This document shows positions 26,740-35,074 of a stretch of 64,000 nt of DNA, piece by piece. Origin of the DNA: Phycisphaerae bacterium (lineage in GTDB: Bacteria > Planctomycetota > Phycisphaerae > UBA1845); assembly GCA_013360585.1 (NCBI GenBank), contig JABWBH010000025.1, positions 36,905-100,904 of the forward strand. The letters run 5' to 3'. A program made the translations under genes and the position numbers. Each line of letters opens with the position of its first letter. Position 1 is the first letter of the stretch. The notes beneath the pieces were generated by a model. The model did no database searches and had not been told where the DNA came from. It saw only the letters and a program-made list of their open reading frames with translations.

Positions 26740-28254
26740 TCAACCCGCGTGGCGCAATCCCCGCGCGTCTTTCAGAAACTCCGCCGCCACCGCCGCATCA
26801 TCGAATTGATGCCTCACCTTGCCGACGATCTGGTAGTCCTCGTGTCCCTTACCGGCGATAAGAACCGTGTCTCCAGGCCGCGCCTGCGAAAGCGCCCACC
26901 CGATCGCCGCTCGCCGGTCCGGCTCAATGTGCGCCTTCCGCCGCCCCTCCGCGTCGAACCCGCTGACGATCTCCTCGATGATCGCCAGCGGATCCTCCGT
27001 CCGCGGATTGTCGCTCGTGACCACGACCACGTGCGATCCCGCCGCCGCCGAACGCGCCATCCGCGGACGCTTCGTCCGATCCCGGTCGCCCCCGCACCCG
27101 AACACCGTGATGATTCGTCCCGTCGTCACCGGACGCAGCACGCAAAGCACGTTCTCCAGCGCCGCATCCGTGTGCGCATAATCCACGTACACCCGGAACG
27201 CGCAGTCGTCCGGCTCGACCCGTTGCAGACGACCCGGAACCCCGCCGACCGCTGCGACTCCGCGCTCGATCGCCTCGGGCGTTGCGCCCACCGCCTCCGC
27301 CGCCGTCGCCGCCCCGAGAATGTTCAAAACGTTGTGCGACCCGATCAGACGCGACCGCACCCGCACCGGACCCGCAAGACCGTCGATGACAAACTCGCTG
27401 AACGCGCCGTCCAGCCGCGTGATCCGCGCCGTCACGTCCGCCTCGCTCAATCCGAACGTCCGCACCCGTGCCCGCGTGGCCCGACTCAGTTCATCCACCC
27501 GTGCGTCATCGGCGCAGATCACCGCCGTCGCCTCCCTCTCCAGCATCTCAAAAAGGCGCCGCTTCGCCGCGAAGTACGCCTCCATCGTCTTGTGATAATC
27601 CAGGTGATCCCCCGAGAGGTTCGTGAACACGCCGACGTCGAACCGCAGTCCGTCGCACCGCCGCTGGTCCAGCGCATGTGAGGAGACCTCCATCGCCGCC
27701 GCCGTGGCCCCGGCACGCCGCGCCTCCCCCAGCGCAGCGCAAAGCTCCACCGCTCCCGGCGTCGTCAGCGGAGCGGTCACCTTCCGCCCCACCAGGTCAT
27801 ATTCGATCGTCCCCAGCATCGCGGGCCGATGCCCAACCGCAGCAAGAATTGAACGCAGCAGATACGCCGTCGTCGTCTTCCCGTTAGTACCCGTCACTCC
27901 GATCAGCGGGAATCCCGCCGCCCCGTGAGAATCCACGCCGTAAAACGCCGCTGCCAACCGCGCCAGGGCAACGCGCGTGTCCTTCACGCGGATCACCACC
28001 GCGCCCTTCTCGACGACCCCCGCATCCTCGACCACCACCGCCGCGGCCCCTGCTCGCAACGCATCCTGCACGTACCGATGACCGTCAACCGCCGTCCCGC
28101 GCACCGCTACAAAGCACGCCCCCCCAGTCACCTCGCGAGAGTCATCCGTCACCCCCGTGATCACCCGCCCGGAGCCCGTGCATCCAGGGGCATGACAAAC
28201 CTCCTCAATGCCCGCCCCCCTCAGCAACTCGTGCAAGCCGACGCCTTCAAACAT
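26740..28254 (-). CDS. murE: UDP-MurNAc-tripeptide synthetase (meso-DAP type)
   Basis: MurE adds the third residue to UDP-MurNAc-L-Ala-D-Glu. The 504-residue product has GVTDDSREVTGGACFVAVRG, the ATP loop GVTGTNGKTTTAYLL near 118-132, AAAMEVSSHALDQRR, FTNLSGDHLDYHKTMEAY with the carbamylated-lysine region, and VYVDYAHTDAALENVL. The selectivity motif reads SDNPRTEDP near 413-421; DNPR indicates meso-diaminopimelate rather than lysine. ATG 28254 follows AGAAGG, while the frame above it would need a TTG start. The 169-bp gap to ftsI has no gene. Confidence 0.95.
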   Translation of the reverse strand: MFEGVGLHELLRGAGIEEVCHAPGCTGSGRVITGVTDDSREVTGGACFVAVRGTAVDGHRYVQDALRAGAAAVVVEDAGVVEKGAVVIRVKDTRVALARLAAAFYGVDSHGAAGFPLIGVTGTNGKTTTAYLLRSILAAVGHRPAMLGTIEYDLVGRKVTAPLTTPGAVELCAALGEARRAGATAAAMEVSSHALDQRRCDGLRFDVGVFTNLSGDHLDYHKTMEAYFAAKRRLFEMLEREATAVICADDARVDELSRATRARVRTFGLSEADVTARITRLDGAFSEFVIDGLAGPVRVRSRLIGSHNVLNILGAATAAEAVGATPEAIERGVAAVGGVPGRLQRVEPDDCAFRVYVDYAHTDAALENVLCVLRPVTTGRIITVFGCGGDRDRTKRPRMARSAAAGSHVVVVTSDNPRTEDPLAIIEEIVSGFDAEGRRKAHIEPDRRAAIGWALSQARPGDTVLIAGKGHEDYQIVGKVRHQFDDAAVAAEFLKDARGLRHAG

Positions 28255-28423
28255 GACGTGAACCTTCTGTGACTTGAAATCCCGCAACCCGCGCAGACGA
28301 TGTTCCGCCGATTCTACGCCCCCGAATCATCCCCGATACCGCGCGATCCGGGCTTCGCTTGCGTTCGCCGGATCATGCTGCACGCCGCGCCAGCACATTT
28401 GACATTCACTTCACACCCGCCCC

Positions 28424-30238
28424 CTACCCCCCGAGATCCGTCAGGCGAACTCCGACTTTCGACTCGCGATCCGGCGGAACCCCCAGATACTCAAGCGACT
28501 GCTCCAGAATCGCCTTCACCGCCGGACCCGCCACGGTCCGCCCGTAATAACCTTTCGACGGGTTCGGCTTGCGCACCATCACGATCACCGCCAGCCGAGC
28601 GTCCCCCACCGGTCCAGCGCCGAGGAATGACCCAACATAGGCGCCCGGCTCGTACCCCGGCCGGTTCGGATACGGAACCTGCGCCGTCCCCGTCTTGCCC
28701 AGCGACGTGTACTTCTGCGACTTGAGGTTGCCTTCCTGAACGTCCTCCACGACCGCCGGAAGGATCTCCTCGCCGAACAACGACGCGACATCCTCGCGCA
28801 GCACCCGGCGCACGACGTTCATCCCCTCGCTCCACTCCACGACCGATCCGTCGGCGTTCAATACCCCGCGCACGATCCGCGGCGCGGGAAGCTCGCCCCC
28901 GTTCACCATCGCGCACAGCGCGGTCACAAGCTGAAGCGGCGTCACCGCCAGCTCCTGACCGAAGGAGTGCGACACCGTCGAATATCCCGACCACATTGAC
29001 GACGGTTTGACGATCCCCCCGGACTCCCCGGGAAGCTCAATCCCCGTCGGCGCGCCGAACCCGAAGGAGCGCACAAACCGCTCCATCGCTTCCTTCGGCA
29101 TCCGCGTGGCGATCGTCCCGATCCCGATGTTGCTGCTGTGGACAATGATGCCTTTAAGATCAAGATATCCCTGCGGATGCGTGTCGCGCACCCGTCGCGC
29201 CCCGAAGAAATGTTGACCGTGATGACAGTTGATCGACTCCCGCGACGAAACAAACCCCTCCTGAAGCGCCAGAGCCCCGACAAAAGGCTTGAAGCAGCTT
29301 CCGGGCTCGATCGGATCCGTGATCGCCCGGTTCCGTCGTGCCGCCGTCGGACTTCCCGCAGGCTCGTTCGGATCGTACGTCGGCACACACGCCAGCGCCA
29401 GCACGTCGCCCGTCCGGGGGTCCATCACCACCCCGACTGCGCTCTCCGCCGAGAATTTCTCCACCGCCGACGCGAGTTGCTCCTCGACGATCCGCTGGAT
29501 CTCCGCATCCGTCGTCAGCACCACGTGACGACCGTCCGCCGGGTCGCGGGCTCCGTCCAGCCGCAGATCCAGCGACCCGCGCGAAACCGTGCAGGTCGTC
29601 CTCCGCTCTCCATCCGTTCCGCGCAGCATTTCGTCGAAACGGCGCTCAATCCCCTCCAGACCGCGCCCTTCTCGACCCACGAACCCGACCACGTGCGCCA
29701 TCGACGATCCTAGCGGGTACACGCGCGCCGACGCCGGCGTCACCCCCACGGCCCGGCTGAACGCATCATCCAGATTCAGGATCGCCGCCGCCTCGCTTTC
29801 ATCCAGTTCACGCTTCAGGACCACATAAGACGATGCGGAATGTTGCCGGATTAATTCCGCAACCTTCGCACCCGGAAGATTCAGACGCACCGCGACCTGA
29901 TCGCACCAGTCCCGGAACGCTGCCTCCCGCGCCCCCTCGTCCGGGTGTTCGCTCTCGATGAGATTGAAGAGAAGGCGGGCGTCGACAAAGGCATCGGGAA
30001 CGCGCCGCGTCCCCGCGAGCATCCGGCCTCGATCGTCAAAAATACTGCCACGCCGCGCAGGCAGGACGATCCGCTTGAACTGCTGACGCTCTGCAAGACC
30101 CGCCAGGCGCTCGCCGTCCGTCTTCAGAACGTATGCCAGCCGCCCCGCCGTCGACAGCAGCAGCGCCATCAACCCGGTCAACACCCAGACCCCGGTTCGG
30201 CGACGGACGGCTGCGAACCTGCTGGTTCCCTGGGTCAT
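28424..30238 (-). CDS. ftsI: Penicillin-binding protein, septal transpeptidase FtsI
   Basis: This is a 604-residue class B PBP that crosslinks septal peptidoglycan. It has a short cytoplasmic tail and one membrane helix (VWVLTGLMALLLSTAGRLAYVL). The pedestal region contains RGSIFDDRGRMLAGT. The transpeptidase domain carries S314-C-F-K (EPGSCFKPF), the SSN motif at 368-370 and KTG at 515-517 (LGKTGTAQ). There are no PASTA repeats. It follows the ftsL-like gene by six bases, and its partner polymerase FtsW is encoded in the same cluster. Confidence 0.95.
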   Translation of the reverse strand: MTQGTSRFAAVRRRTGVWVLTGLMALLLSTAGRLAYVLKTDGERLAGLAERQQFKRIVLPARRGSIFDDRGRMLAGTRRVPDAFVDARLLFNLIESEHPDEGAREAAFRDWCDQVAVRLNLPGAKVAELIRQHSASSYVVLKRELDESEAAAILNLDDAFSRAVGVTPASARVYPLGSSMAHVVGFVGREGRGLEGIERRFDEMLRGTDGERRTTCTVSRGSLDLRLDGARDPADGRHVVLTTDAEIQRIVEEQLASAVEKFSAESAVGVVMDPRTGDVLALACVPTYDPNEPAGSPTAARRNRAITDPIEPGSCFKPFVGALALQEGFVSSRESINCHHGQHFFGARRVRDTHPQGYLDLKGIIVHSSNIGIGTIATRMPKEAMERFVRSFGFGAPTGIELPGESGGIVKPSSMWSGYSTVSHSFGQELAVTPLQLVTALCAMVNGGELPAPRIVRGVLNADGSVVEWSEGMNVVRRVLREDVASLFGEEILPAVVEDVQEGNLKSQKYTSLGKTGTAQVPYPNRPGYEPGAYVGSFLGAGPVGDARLAVIVMVRKPNPSKGYYGRTVAGPAVKAILEQSLEYLGVPPDRESKVGVRLTDLGG

Positions 30239-30244
30239 TGAAAC

Positions 30245-30532
30245 TTACCTGCTGGTCAACGTCATCCCGGGGCTTGCGTCAGAACCCTCCACACCGGCGC
30301 CGGACCGCGACTGTGCCTCTAGTCTCGCAAGGCGGTCGCGAACCGCTCCCGGGCTGCGAAGCCGCGCGACCCCCGTTTGATACGCCCACAACTCGCTGCG
30401 CAGGCGAAGCCGCTCCGTCTCCGAGGACAGAATCCTCGCCGCGCACCGCGACTGCTCCGTCCGGAGGTGTATCACCCCCAGACCCATCCCTAGCAGCAGG
30501 AGCATCGCACCCAGCCAGCGCCCGGTCTTCAT
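30245..30532 (-). CDS. ftsL: FtsL-like small divisome protein
   Basis: The 95-residue bitopic protein has a short tail and a membrane helix (WLGAMLLLLGMGLGVIHL). An Arg/Glu/Leu-rich heptad region follows (AARILSSETERLRLRSELWAYQTGVARL), then RSPGAVRDRLARL, the usual FtsL ending pattern. FtsL sequences are poorly conserved, so the call rests on size, topology, coiled coil and position directly upstream of ftsI. Its start overlaps the stop of the LysM gene by four bases (ATGA). Confidence 0.7.
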   Translation of the reverse strand: MKTGRWLGAMLLLLGMGLGVIHLRTEQSRCAARILSSETERLRLRSELWAYQTGVARLRSPGAVRDRLARLEAQSRSGAGVEGSDASPGMTLTSR

Positions 30533-31506
30533 GTTGATCCGGTTCTCCCCGGTGCTCGTTCTGGTAGCCGCAGCTTCATCCCCACCCGAACCTGAGCCGG
30601 ATCCCGCAGCACGTCCTTGTTCATCTCATGAATCTCTTTCCAGCGGCTGGCGTCGCCCAGCACCGTCCGCGCGATCGAGTAAAGCGTCTCCCCGTTGCGC
30701 ACCTCGTGTTGACGAGCCGATCCTTTCGCCGACGCCAGCGACGGTCGCCCCCCTTGTCCTGCCGCATGCTTCTCGCCGCTTTCGAGAGGAGGCTTTGCGC
30801 CCGACGGTTTCGCCTCGGCCCGCTTGCTCGACGACCCGTCGACGCTCAGAACCGGTACAACCAGCTTTACTCCTGCGGTGATCTGGTTCGCATCGCGGAT
30901 CTTGTCCGCATTAGCTTTCATCATCGCATCCAGCCCGGTCTTCCACTGCGATCCGTATTGAGCACGCGCGATCTGCATCAGCGTCTCACCCTTGGCCACC
31001 GCGTGCGTTTTCGCTGACGTCTTCTCCGGACCTGCGACGACGGAGCCCGCCGGCTTTGATCCCGCGTCCGCAACCTGAGCCTCTTTCATCGGGCCCGGAG
31101 ACGGCGCGGCTCCCCTTTTCGGCCCGGAAAGACGCTCGTCCAGCAGTTGTTCAAGTTTCGTTTCCCGCTCCGATGCACCCGGCGCAGCGGCGTTCACCTT
31201 CCCGCCCGGAACGCCCTTCTCACCTCCCGTCAGGGCGTCCAACGCACGTCCGGTTTCCGTCACAAGATCGGACATCCCCGAACTCAACGCCGGGATCACT
31301 TCTCCCGCCGCCGCCTTCGCATCCCCCACAACACGGACCGCCGTGTCCTTCAGACCCCCTCCTGCCACCGTCCCCAGATCGATCCGCGTCGACCGGTCTA
31401 CGCCGCCCGCCAGACCCGGTCCGCCAGCCCGCCGCGTCAAGATCGCCGCAAAGCAGATGATGAACGCCAGCCCCAGAATCAACGCAACCTTCGTCTCGCG
31501 CGCCAT
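30529..31506 (-). CDS. Membrane-anchored protein with two LysM domains
   Basis: The 325-residue product has an N-terminal membrane helix (VALILGLAFIICFAAILT) and a long low-complexity linker. It has two LysM peptidoglycan-binding modules: HAVAKGETLMQIARAQYGSQWKTGLDAMMKANADKI near 168-210 and HEVRNGETLYSIARTVLGDASRWKEI near 268-320. LysM binds GlcNAc-containing glycan. A LysM protein between rsmH and ftsL is not part of the classical dcw order, and the four-base overlap with ftsL suggests a division or septal wall role. Confidence 0.85.
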   Translation of the reverse strand: MARETKVALILGLAFIICFAAILTRRAGGPGLAGGVDRSTRIDLGTVAGGGLKDTAVRVVGDAKAAAGEVIPALSSGMSDLVTETGRALDALTGGEKGVPGGKVNAAAPGASERETKLEQLLDERLSGPKRGAAPSPGPMKEAQVADAGSKPAGSVVAGPEKTSAKTHAVAKGETLMQIARAQYGSQWKTGLDAMMKANADKIRDANQITAGVKLVVPVLSVDGSSSKRAEAKPSGAKPPLESGEKHAAGQGGRPSLASAKGSARQHEVRNGETLYSIARTVLGDASRWKEIHEMNKDVLRDPAQVRVGMKLRLPERAPGRTGST

Positions 31507-31539
31507 CGTCGTCCTCAGTGCCCCGCTTACGAATGTCCT

Positions 31540-32523
31540 TCAGGATTCGTCGCCCGTCTCGTCACTGCCCTCATCCGGCTCAGGGGCGCCTCCCGCCGCG
31601 ATCCACGCCTCCCCCGCCGGCTCGCGCACCGCCACCCGGAACTTCGCGCTGCGCGACCGCGGATTCGCGTCGCGCTCCGGCTCGTCGGCGACGACGGGCT
31701 TTTTCGTCACGATCCGGTATACGCCCTCGCCGCGACGCCGCAGAAAATCACGCTTGACCCGCCGGTCCTCGCCGCTGTGAAAACTGATTACGCCGATCCG
31801 GCCTCCGGCGTGCAGCAGGTCCGGCGCGGCTTCCAGAAACCGGTCCAAAGCGCTCATCTCGTCATTCACCGCGATCCGAAGCGCCTGAAACGTCCGCGTC
31901 GCCGGGTGAATCCGGCTTCGCCTCGACGACGGGTCAACCCCCACCGCCTCGCACACAAGCCTGGCCAGATGTCCCGTCGTCATGATCCGGCCGCTGCGAC
32001 GCGCCTCATGAATCCGACGCGCGATCTTCCGGCTCGCTGGCTCTTGCGCGTTCTCGTAAATCAGGTCGCCCAGCTCCTTCTCCGACAGGCGGTTGACCAG
32101 GTCCGACGCCTGCGTCGGCGCATCCGGATCCAGCCGCATGTCCAGCGGACCGTCCGCCTGAAACGAAAACCCCCGCGCCGGATCGTCGAGCTGCTCGGAA
32201 TTCACGCCCAGATCCGCGAAGATCACGTTCGCACGACCGATGCCCGTCTCCGCCAGCAACGCTGCGCACTCACCGAAATTCGCTTGCCGAATCACGACTC
32301 GGCATGCCAGACCCGCAAGAACCGTTCCAGCCTTCCTCAAGGCTTCAGGGTCGCGGTCCAGACCGATCAGCGTTCCCCCGGATCCAAGTCGTGAGCCTAA
32401 CGCCGCTGAATGCCCTCCCAGCCCGATCGTCGCGTCCACCACGACATCATCCGGCTGAACCCGCAGCCAGTGCATCACCGCGTCGAGCAGGACCGGAGTA
32501 TGCCCTCGCCCACCCCCGGACAA
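31540..32523 (-). CDS. rsmH: 16S rRNA (cytosine-1402-N4)-methyltransferase
   Basis: RsmH (MraW) methylates C1402 of 16S rRNA using SAM. The 327-residue product begins GHTPVLLDAVMHWL and has the SAM-binding motif DATIGLGGHSAALGSRL, IFADLGVNSEQLDDPARGFSF, GPLDMRLDPDAPTQASDLVN, and RTFQALRIAVNDEMSALDRFL. These are all signature blocks. The start is TTG 32523 with AAGGGG seven bases upstream. It is separated from mraZ by 640 bp, much longer than usual, with a terminator hairpin in between. Confidence 0.95.
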   Translation of the reverse strand: MSGGGRGHTPVLLDAVMHWLRVQPDDVVVDATIGLGGHSAALGSRLGSGGTLIGLDRDPEALRKAGTVLAGLACRVVIRQANFGECAALLAETGIGRANVIFADLGVNSEQLDDPARGFSFQADGPLDMRLDPDAPTQASDLVNRLSEKELGDLIYENAQEPASRKIARRIHEARRSGRIMTTGHLARLVCEAVGVDPSSRRSRIHPATRTFQALRIAVNDEMSALDRFLEAAPDLLHAGGRIGVISFHSGEDRRVKRDFLRRRGEGVYRIVTKKPVVADEPERDANPRSRSAKFRVAVREPAGEAWIAAGGAPEPDEGSDETGDES

Positions 32524-32639
32524 TTCAACGCCCCTTCACGCATCCCGGTCGGCGCCCCCGCACGTCCACCTGCGAAGGGTGCTTCGAGCGATCCCTCGAC
32601 GCCGACGGCCGCTCCCGTGCTTCCCCGTCAAAGACCCGC

Positions 32640-32688
32640 AAAAAAAGGCGGGATCCGTCGCGCATCCCTGACGACGGGATGATCCCGC
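32640..32688 (-). terminator. Intrinsic terminator or attenuator between mraZ and rsmH
   Basis: On the minus strand two stacked stems form, GCGGGAT/ATCCCGC (outer) and GGGATG/CATCCC (inner). A one-sided bulge lies between them, and seven T residues follow directly (complement of A32640-A32646). It is a textbook intrinsic terminator located 117 bp upstream of the rsmH start. Confidence 0.82.
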
Positions 32689-33163
32689 GCTCGTGGTGAT
32701 CTGCCGCACCGCCTCGCGGCGGACGAAGTCCGACATCGAACCGGCCGGCCAGAACACAGTTTCGCGGCAAGGTCGCCTCGTGCTACTGCGCCGCGAAGCT
32801 CCTGAAGGTCTCCTTCCCCTCACCGGTTCCGCACTCGACTCCGGTCGTCGACCGGACCACCGGGCATACTCTCATGCACGGCGACCCGCCGCCTCCGGAT
32901 CGGCTCGAAGTCCCCCGCAGATCCCACCCGGCACCGCTTCAGCGCCCGTCCTGAACCGTGAAGCGAAGCCCCGATTCCGCTTAAAAGCTCCCGGATTCTC
33001 CCCCGGAAAGCCCGCTGATACCCGCGGAAGCGGAACCGCCTTGTTCCGCTGCGCGCCCAGGAACGTCTCCCGACGCTTACACGCCGTCACGTCCCTGTCT
33101 CACGGTGCGCCAACCCCGCGACTTCCACTCGCTGCGGCCGCGCCCCCTCGCTCCGCACGCGCA
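32689..33163. other. Long untranslated spacer in the dcw cluster
   Basis: This is about 475 bp between the mraZ stop and the terminator. Frames exist on both strands but are Arg/Pro/Ser-rich without domains, so I call no gene. It contains small inverted repeats, for example GCGGAAC/GTTCCGC around 33029-33048. A structured RNA is possible. I looked for RNase P RNA motifs and saw none. Confidence 0.45.
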
Positions 33164-33634
33164 TCACTTATTCCGCGATTCCATCCGCAGGAAGCGCGAC
33201 CAGTTCGGCCACCCTTCCTTTCGGCCCGCCGTGGCCGATGCGTAGGCTTCAGGCTCGAAGACGTCGATCCGCCGTCCTCGACCCGCGAGAACCACCTGAT
33301 CCTTCAGACCGGCTCTCTTTCGCAATTGCTCCGGAAGGACGAACCTCCACTGCGCGTCCCCCGTCACGTGATGCGCCTGCGGGAAAAAATTCAACTCGAA
33401 GTCGATCGCCTCCGGCGACTCCAGCGTGTCCGTCTTCACCCGCGTCACCAGTTCGTCGAACACCGGCTCGGTATAAAGCGACAAAGACCCTGGCTGCTCC
33501 CCCAACACGATATAAAGCCCTCGGTTTTCCCCCTGCTGCACCTCAATCACACGCTGCATCGAATCCGGGATGCGCAACCGGTTCTTCTCGTCGAGAGGCT
33601 TCGTGTATTCGCCAATGAAGTACCGGTTCGCCAC
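33164..33634 (-). CDS. mraZ: Transcriptional regulator MraZ
   Basis: MraZ is a ring-forming AbrB-like DNA-binding protein that controls the dcw operon. The 156-residue product has two SpoVT/AbrB-type swapped repeats: RYFIGEYTKPLDEKNRLRIP near 4-23 and AQWRFVLPEQLRKRAGLKDQVVLAGRGRRIDVF near 95-127. The start is GTG 33634 with no clear Shine-Dalgarno. A phased array of GTGG boxes seven bases upstream is its likely operator. It is the first gene of the cluster. Confidence 0.93.
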   Translation of the reverse strand: MANRYFIGEYTKPLDEKNRLRIPDSMQRVIEVQQGENRGLYIVLGEQPGSLSLYTEPVFDELVTRVKTDTLESPEAIDFELNFFPQAHHVTGDAQWRFVLPEQLRKRAGLKDQVVLAGRGRRIDVFEPEAYASATAGRKEGWPNWSRFLRMESRNK

Positions 33635-33640
33635 GCAGCA

Positions 33641-33690
33641 GGATTCCCACTTCCGTCCACTCCGGGGGAAATCCTACCACATCCACCCAC
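33641..33690 (-). promoter_or_regulatory. MraZ operator: phased GTGG boxes
   Basis: Read on the minus strand, five consecutive 10-bp units begin GTGGG, GTGGT, TTCCC, GTGGA and GTGGG. Four of five match the TGGGN-type MraZ box at exact 10-bp spacing, with a degenerate central unit. The array ends six bases before the mraZ start codon. Known MraZ sites are such repeats with about one helical turn spacing. Confidence 0.8.
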
Positions 33691-33792
33691 CGAACGCAAG
33701 CACATTTTTCCGCCGACCCTCAACGTCAACCCTTTGCTTAGCAAGGCTTTGAACACCTACACTCCAGAATGAGTTACCCACCTTCACAACCC

Positions 33793-33820
33793 ACTATATA
33801 TTGCGGTGTTACGGAATCAA
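33793..33820 (-). promoter_or_regulatory. Candidate promoter of the dcw cluster
   Basis: This lies in the AT-rich patch 33770-33860. On the minus strand TTGATT (33815-33820) is followed after 16 bp by TATAGT (33793-33798). A second -35-like TTGACA lies at 33835-33840. Two extra GTGGGT motifs lie just downstream (33777-33794). The mraZ leader would be about 155 nt. Confidence 0.5.
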
Positions 33821-33939
33821 GAAAAAAAGTCAACTGTCAAGCAAAAAATAATTTTGTTATCGGACTCATGGCCCGGTGCCGACTTGCGCCACTTCAGAAC
33901 CCGCACAACGAGGCGAAGACGGAACCCGTCGAAACTCCC

Positions 33940-35049
33940 TCAGGCTTCCAGTTCCGCGTAGACGTGATCATACGCTTCGATCGTTCGCGAAAAGTGCCAG
34001 TTTGTTGACACTTCATGACGCGCTCTCGCCGCCAGAAAAGATGCCAGCGACTTGTCACTCATGATCCGGATCGCCGCTTCAGCCAGGCCCACCTCGTCGC
34101 CAACGCGCGTCCCCAGCCCCGTCACGCCGGAAGTGACAAGATCGCGGCACCCTGGCGCGTCCGTCGTGACTACCGGACATCCGCACGCGAACGCCTCCAG
34201 AATCGCGTTCGGCAGCCCCTCCGTCCGCGACGGGAACACGAACGCCTCGGCGATCTTCATCAGCGAGGGCACGTCGCGCCGCATCCCGAGAAAACGCACC
34301 CGCTCCGCGATCCCCAGCGCCGACGCCTGCGAGGCCAGCGATCCACGCAGCGCGCCGTCCCCCGCCAGAAGCAGCACCGCCTCCGGAACCTCCGCGGAAA
34401 TCCGAACAAAGGCGCGAAGAAGAACGTCGAGTCCCTTGATCGGATCCAGGCGCCCGGCCCACAGCAGGATTCGATCGTCCGGCGCGAGGTTGAGCGCCGC
34501 CCGGTCCGCCGCCGGCACCAGCGCCAGCGCCTCCACGTCCACCCCACCGCGCACCAGTCTCAGCTTCTCCGCCGGGATCCGCGCCTCGCGCGCCAGATGC
34601 TCCACCACCGACGGCGAGTTTCCGATCGTCGCGCGACACCCCCCGTGCGACCACCGATCCACGATCAGATGCCACCGCCGCTCGATCTCCACCGTCTGAA
34701 TCTCGCATAACACCTGCTCGCGCGGATGACGCGCCAGGCGCGCCGCGACTTTCGCGGCGAGATTCGCGTGAAAAAGAAGCGCATGAACCAGCCCCGGCTG
34801 GGCGCGTCGGATGATCCGCGCCAGGCGAGAAAACACCCGGACATCCCACCCCCCGGCCGCTTCGCACGAGAGGACTTCGACGCCCGCCCCGCGTAACCGC
34901 TCCCCTACCGGACCCGGCGGCGACAGCGACACGACAAGGACGCGCTTTCCCCGGTCGCGCATCGCCGTCGCCAACCGGAACAGGTGCAGCGGAACGCCCC
35001 CGATGTCGAGGTCCGTGATGACGTAAAGAATGTCGCAGCCTGATGTCAC
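33940..35049 (-). CDS. GT4-family glycosyltransferase
   Basis: The 369-residue GT-B retaining glycosyltransferase has an N-terminal acceptor domain starting DILYVITDLDIGGVPLHLFRLA. The C-terminal donor domain has LLWAGRLDPIKGLDVLLRAF and the E-X7-E type motif FPSRTEGLPNAILEAFACGCPVVTTD. Sugar and acceptor are unknown; cell-surface polysaccharide or glycolipid synthesis is typical. The start is GTG 35049, 25 bp after the stop of the upstream PEP-synthase-like gene on the same strand. Confidence 0.88.
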   Translation of the reverse strand: MTSGCDILYVITDLDIGGVPLHLFRLATAMRDRGKRVLVVSLSPPGPVGERLRGAGVEVLSCEAAGGWDVRVFSRLARIIRRAQPGLVHALLFHANLAAKVAARLARHPREQVLCEIQTVEIERRWHLIVDRWSHGGCRATIGNSPSVVEHLAREARIPAEKLRLVRGGVDVEALALVPAADRAALNLAPDDRILLWAGRLDPIKGLDVLLRAFVRISAEVPEAVLLLAGDGALRGSLASQASALGIAERVRFLGMRRDVPSLMKIAEAFVFPSRTEGLPNAILEAFACGCPVVTTDAPGCRDLVTSGVTGLGTRVGDEVGLAEAAIRIMSDKSLASFLAARARHEVSTNWHFSRTIEAYDHVYAELEA

Positions 35050-35074
35050 CGGAGTCCCGTCGTCCGCGCCCGCC

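Noticed and set aside
32525..32823. Minus-strand frames of 81 and 95 codons between rsmH and mraZ
   Set aside because: They run across the terminator stem, are Arg/Gly/Ser-rich, show no domain pattern, and overlap each other in different frames. The region reads better as an untranslated leader.
32689..33163. Possible RNase P or other known structured RNA
   Set aside because: I looked on the minus strand for the conserved RNase P blocks and did not find them. Small hairpins alone are not enough.
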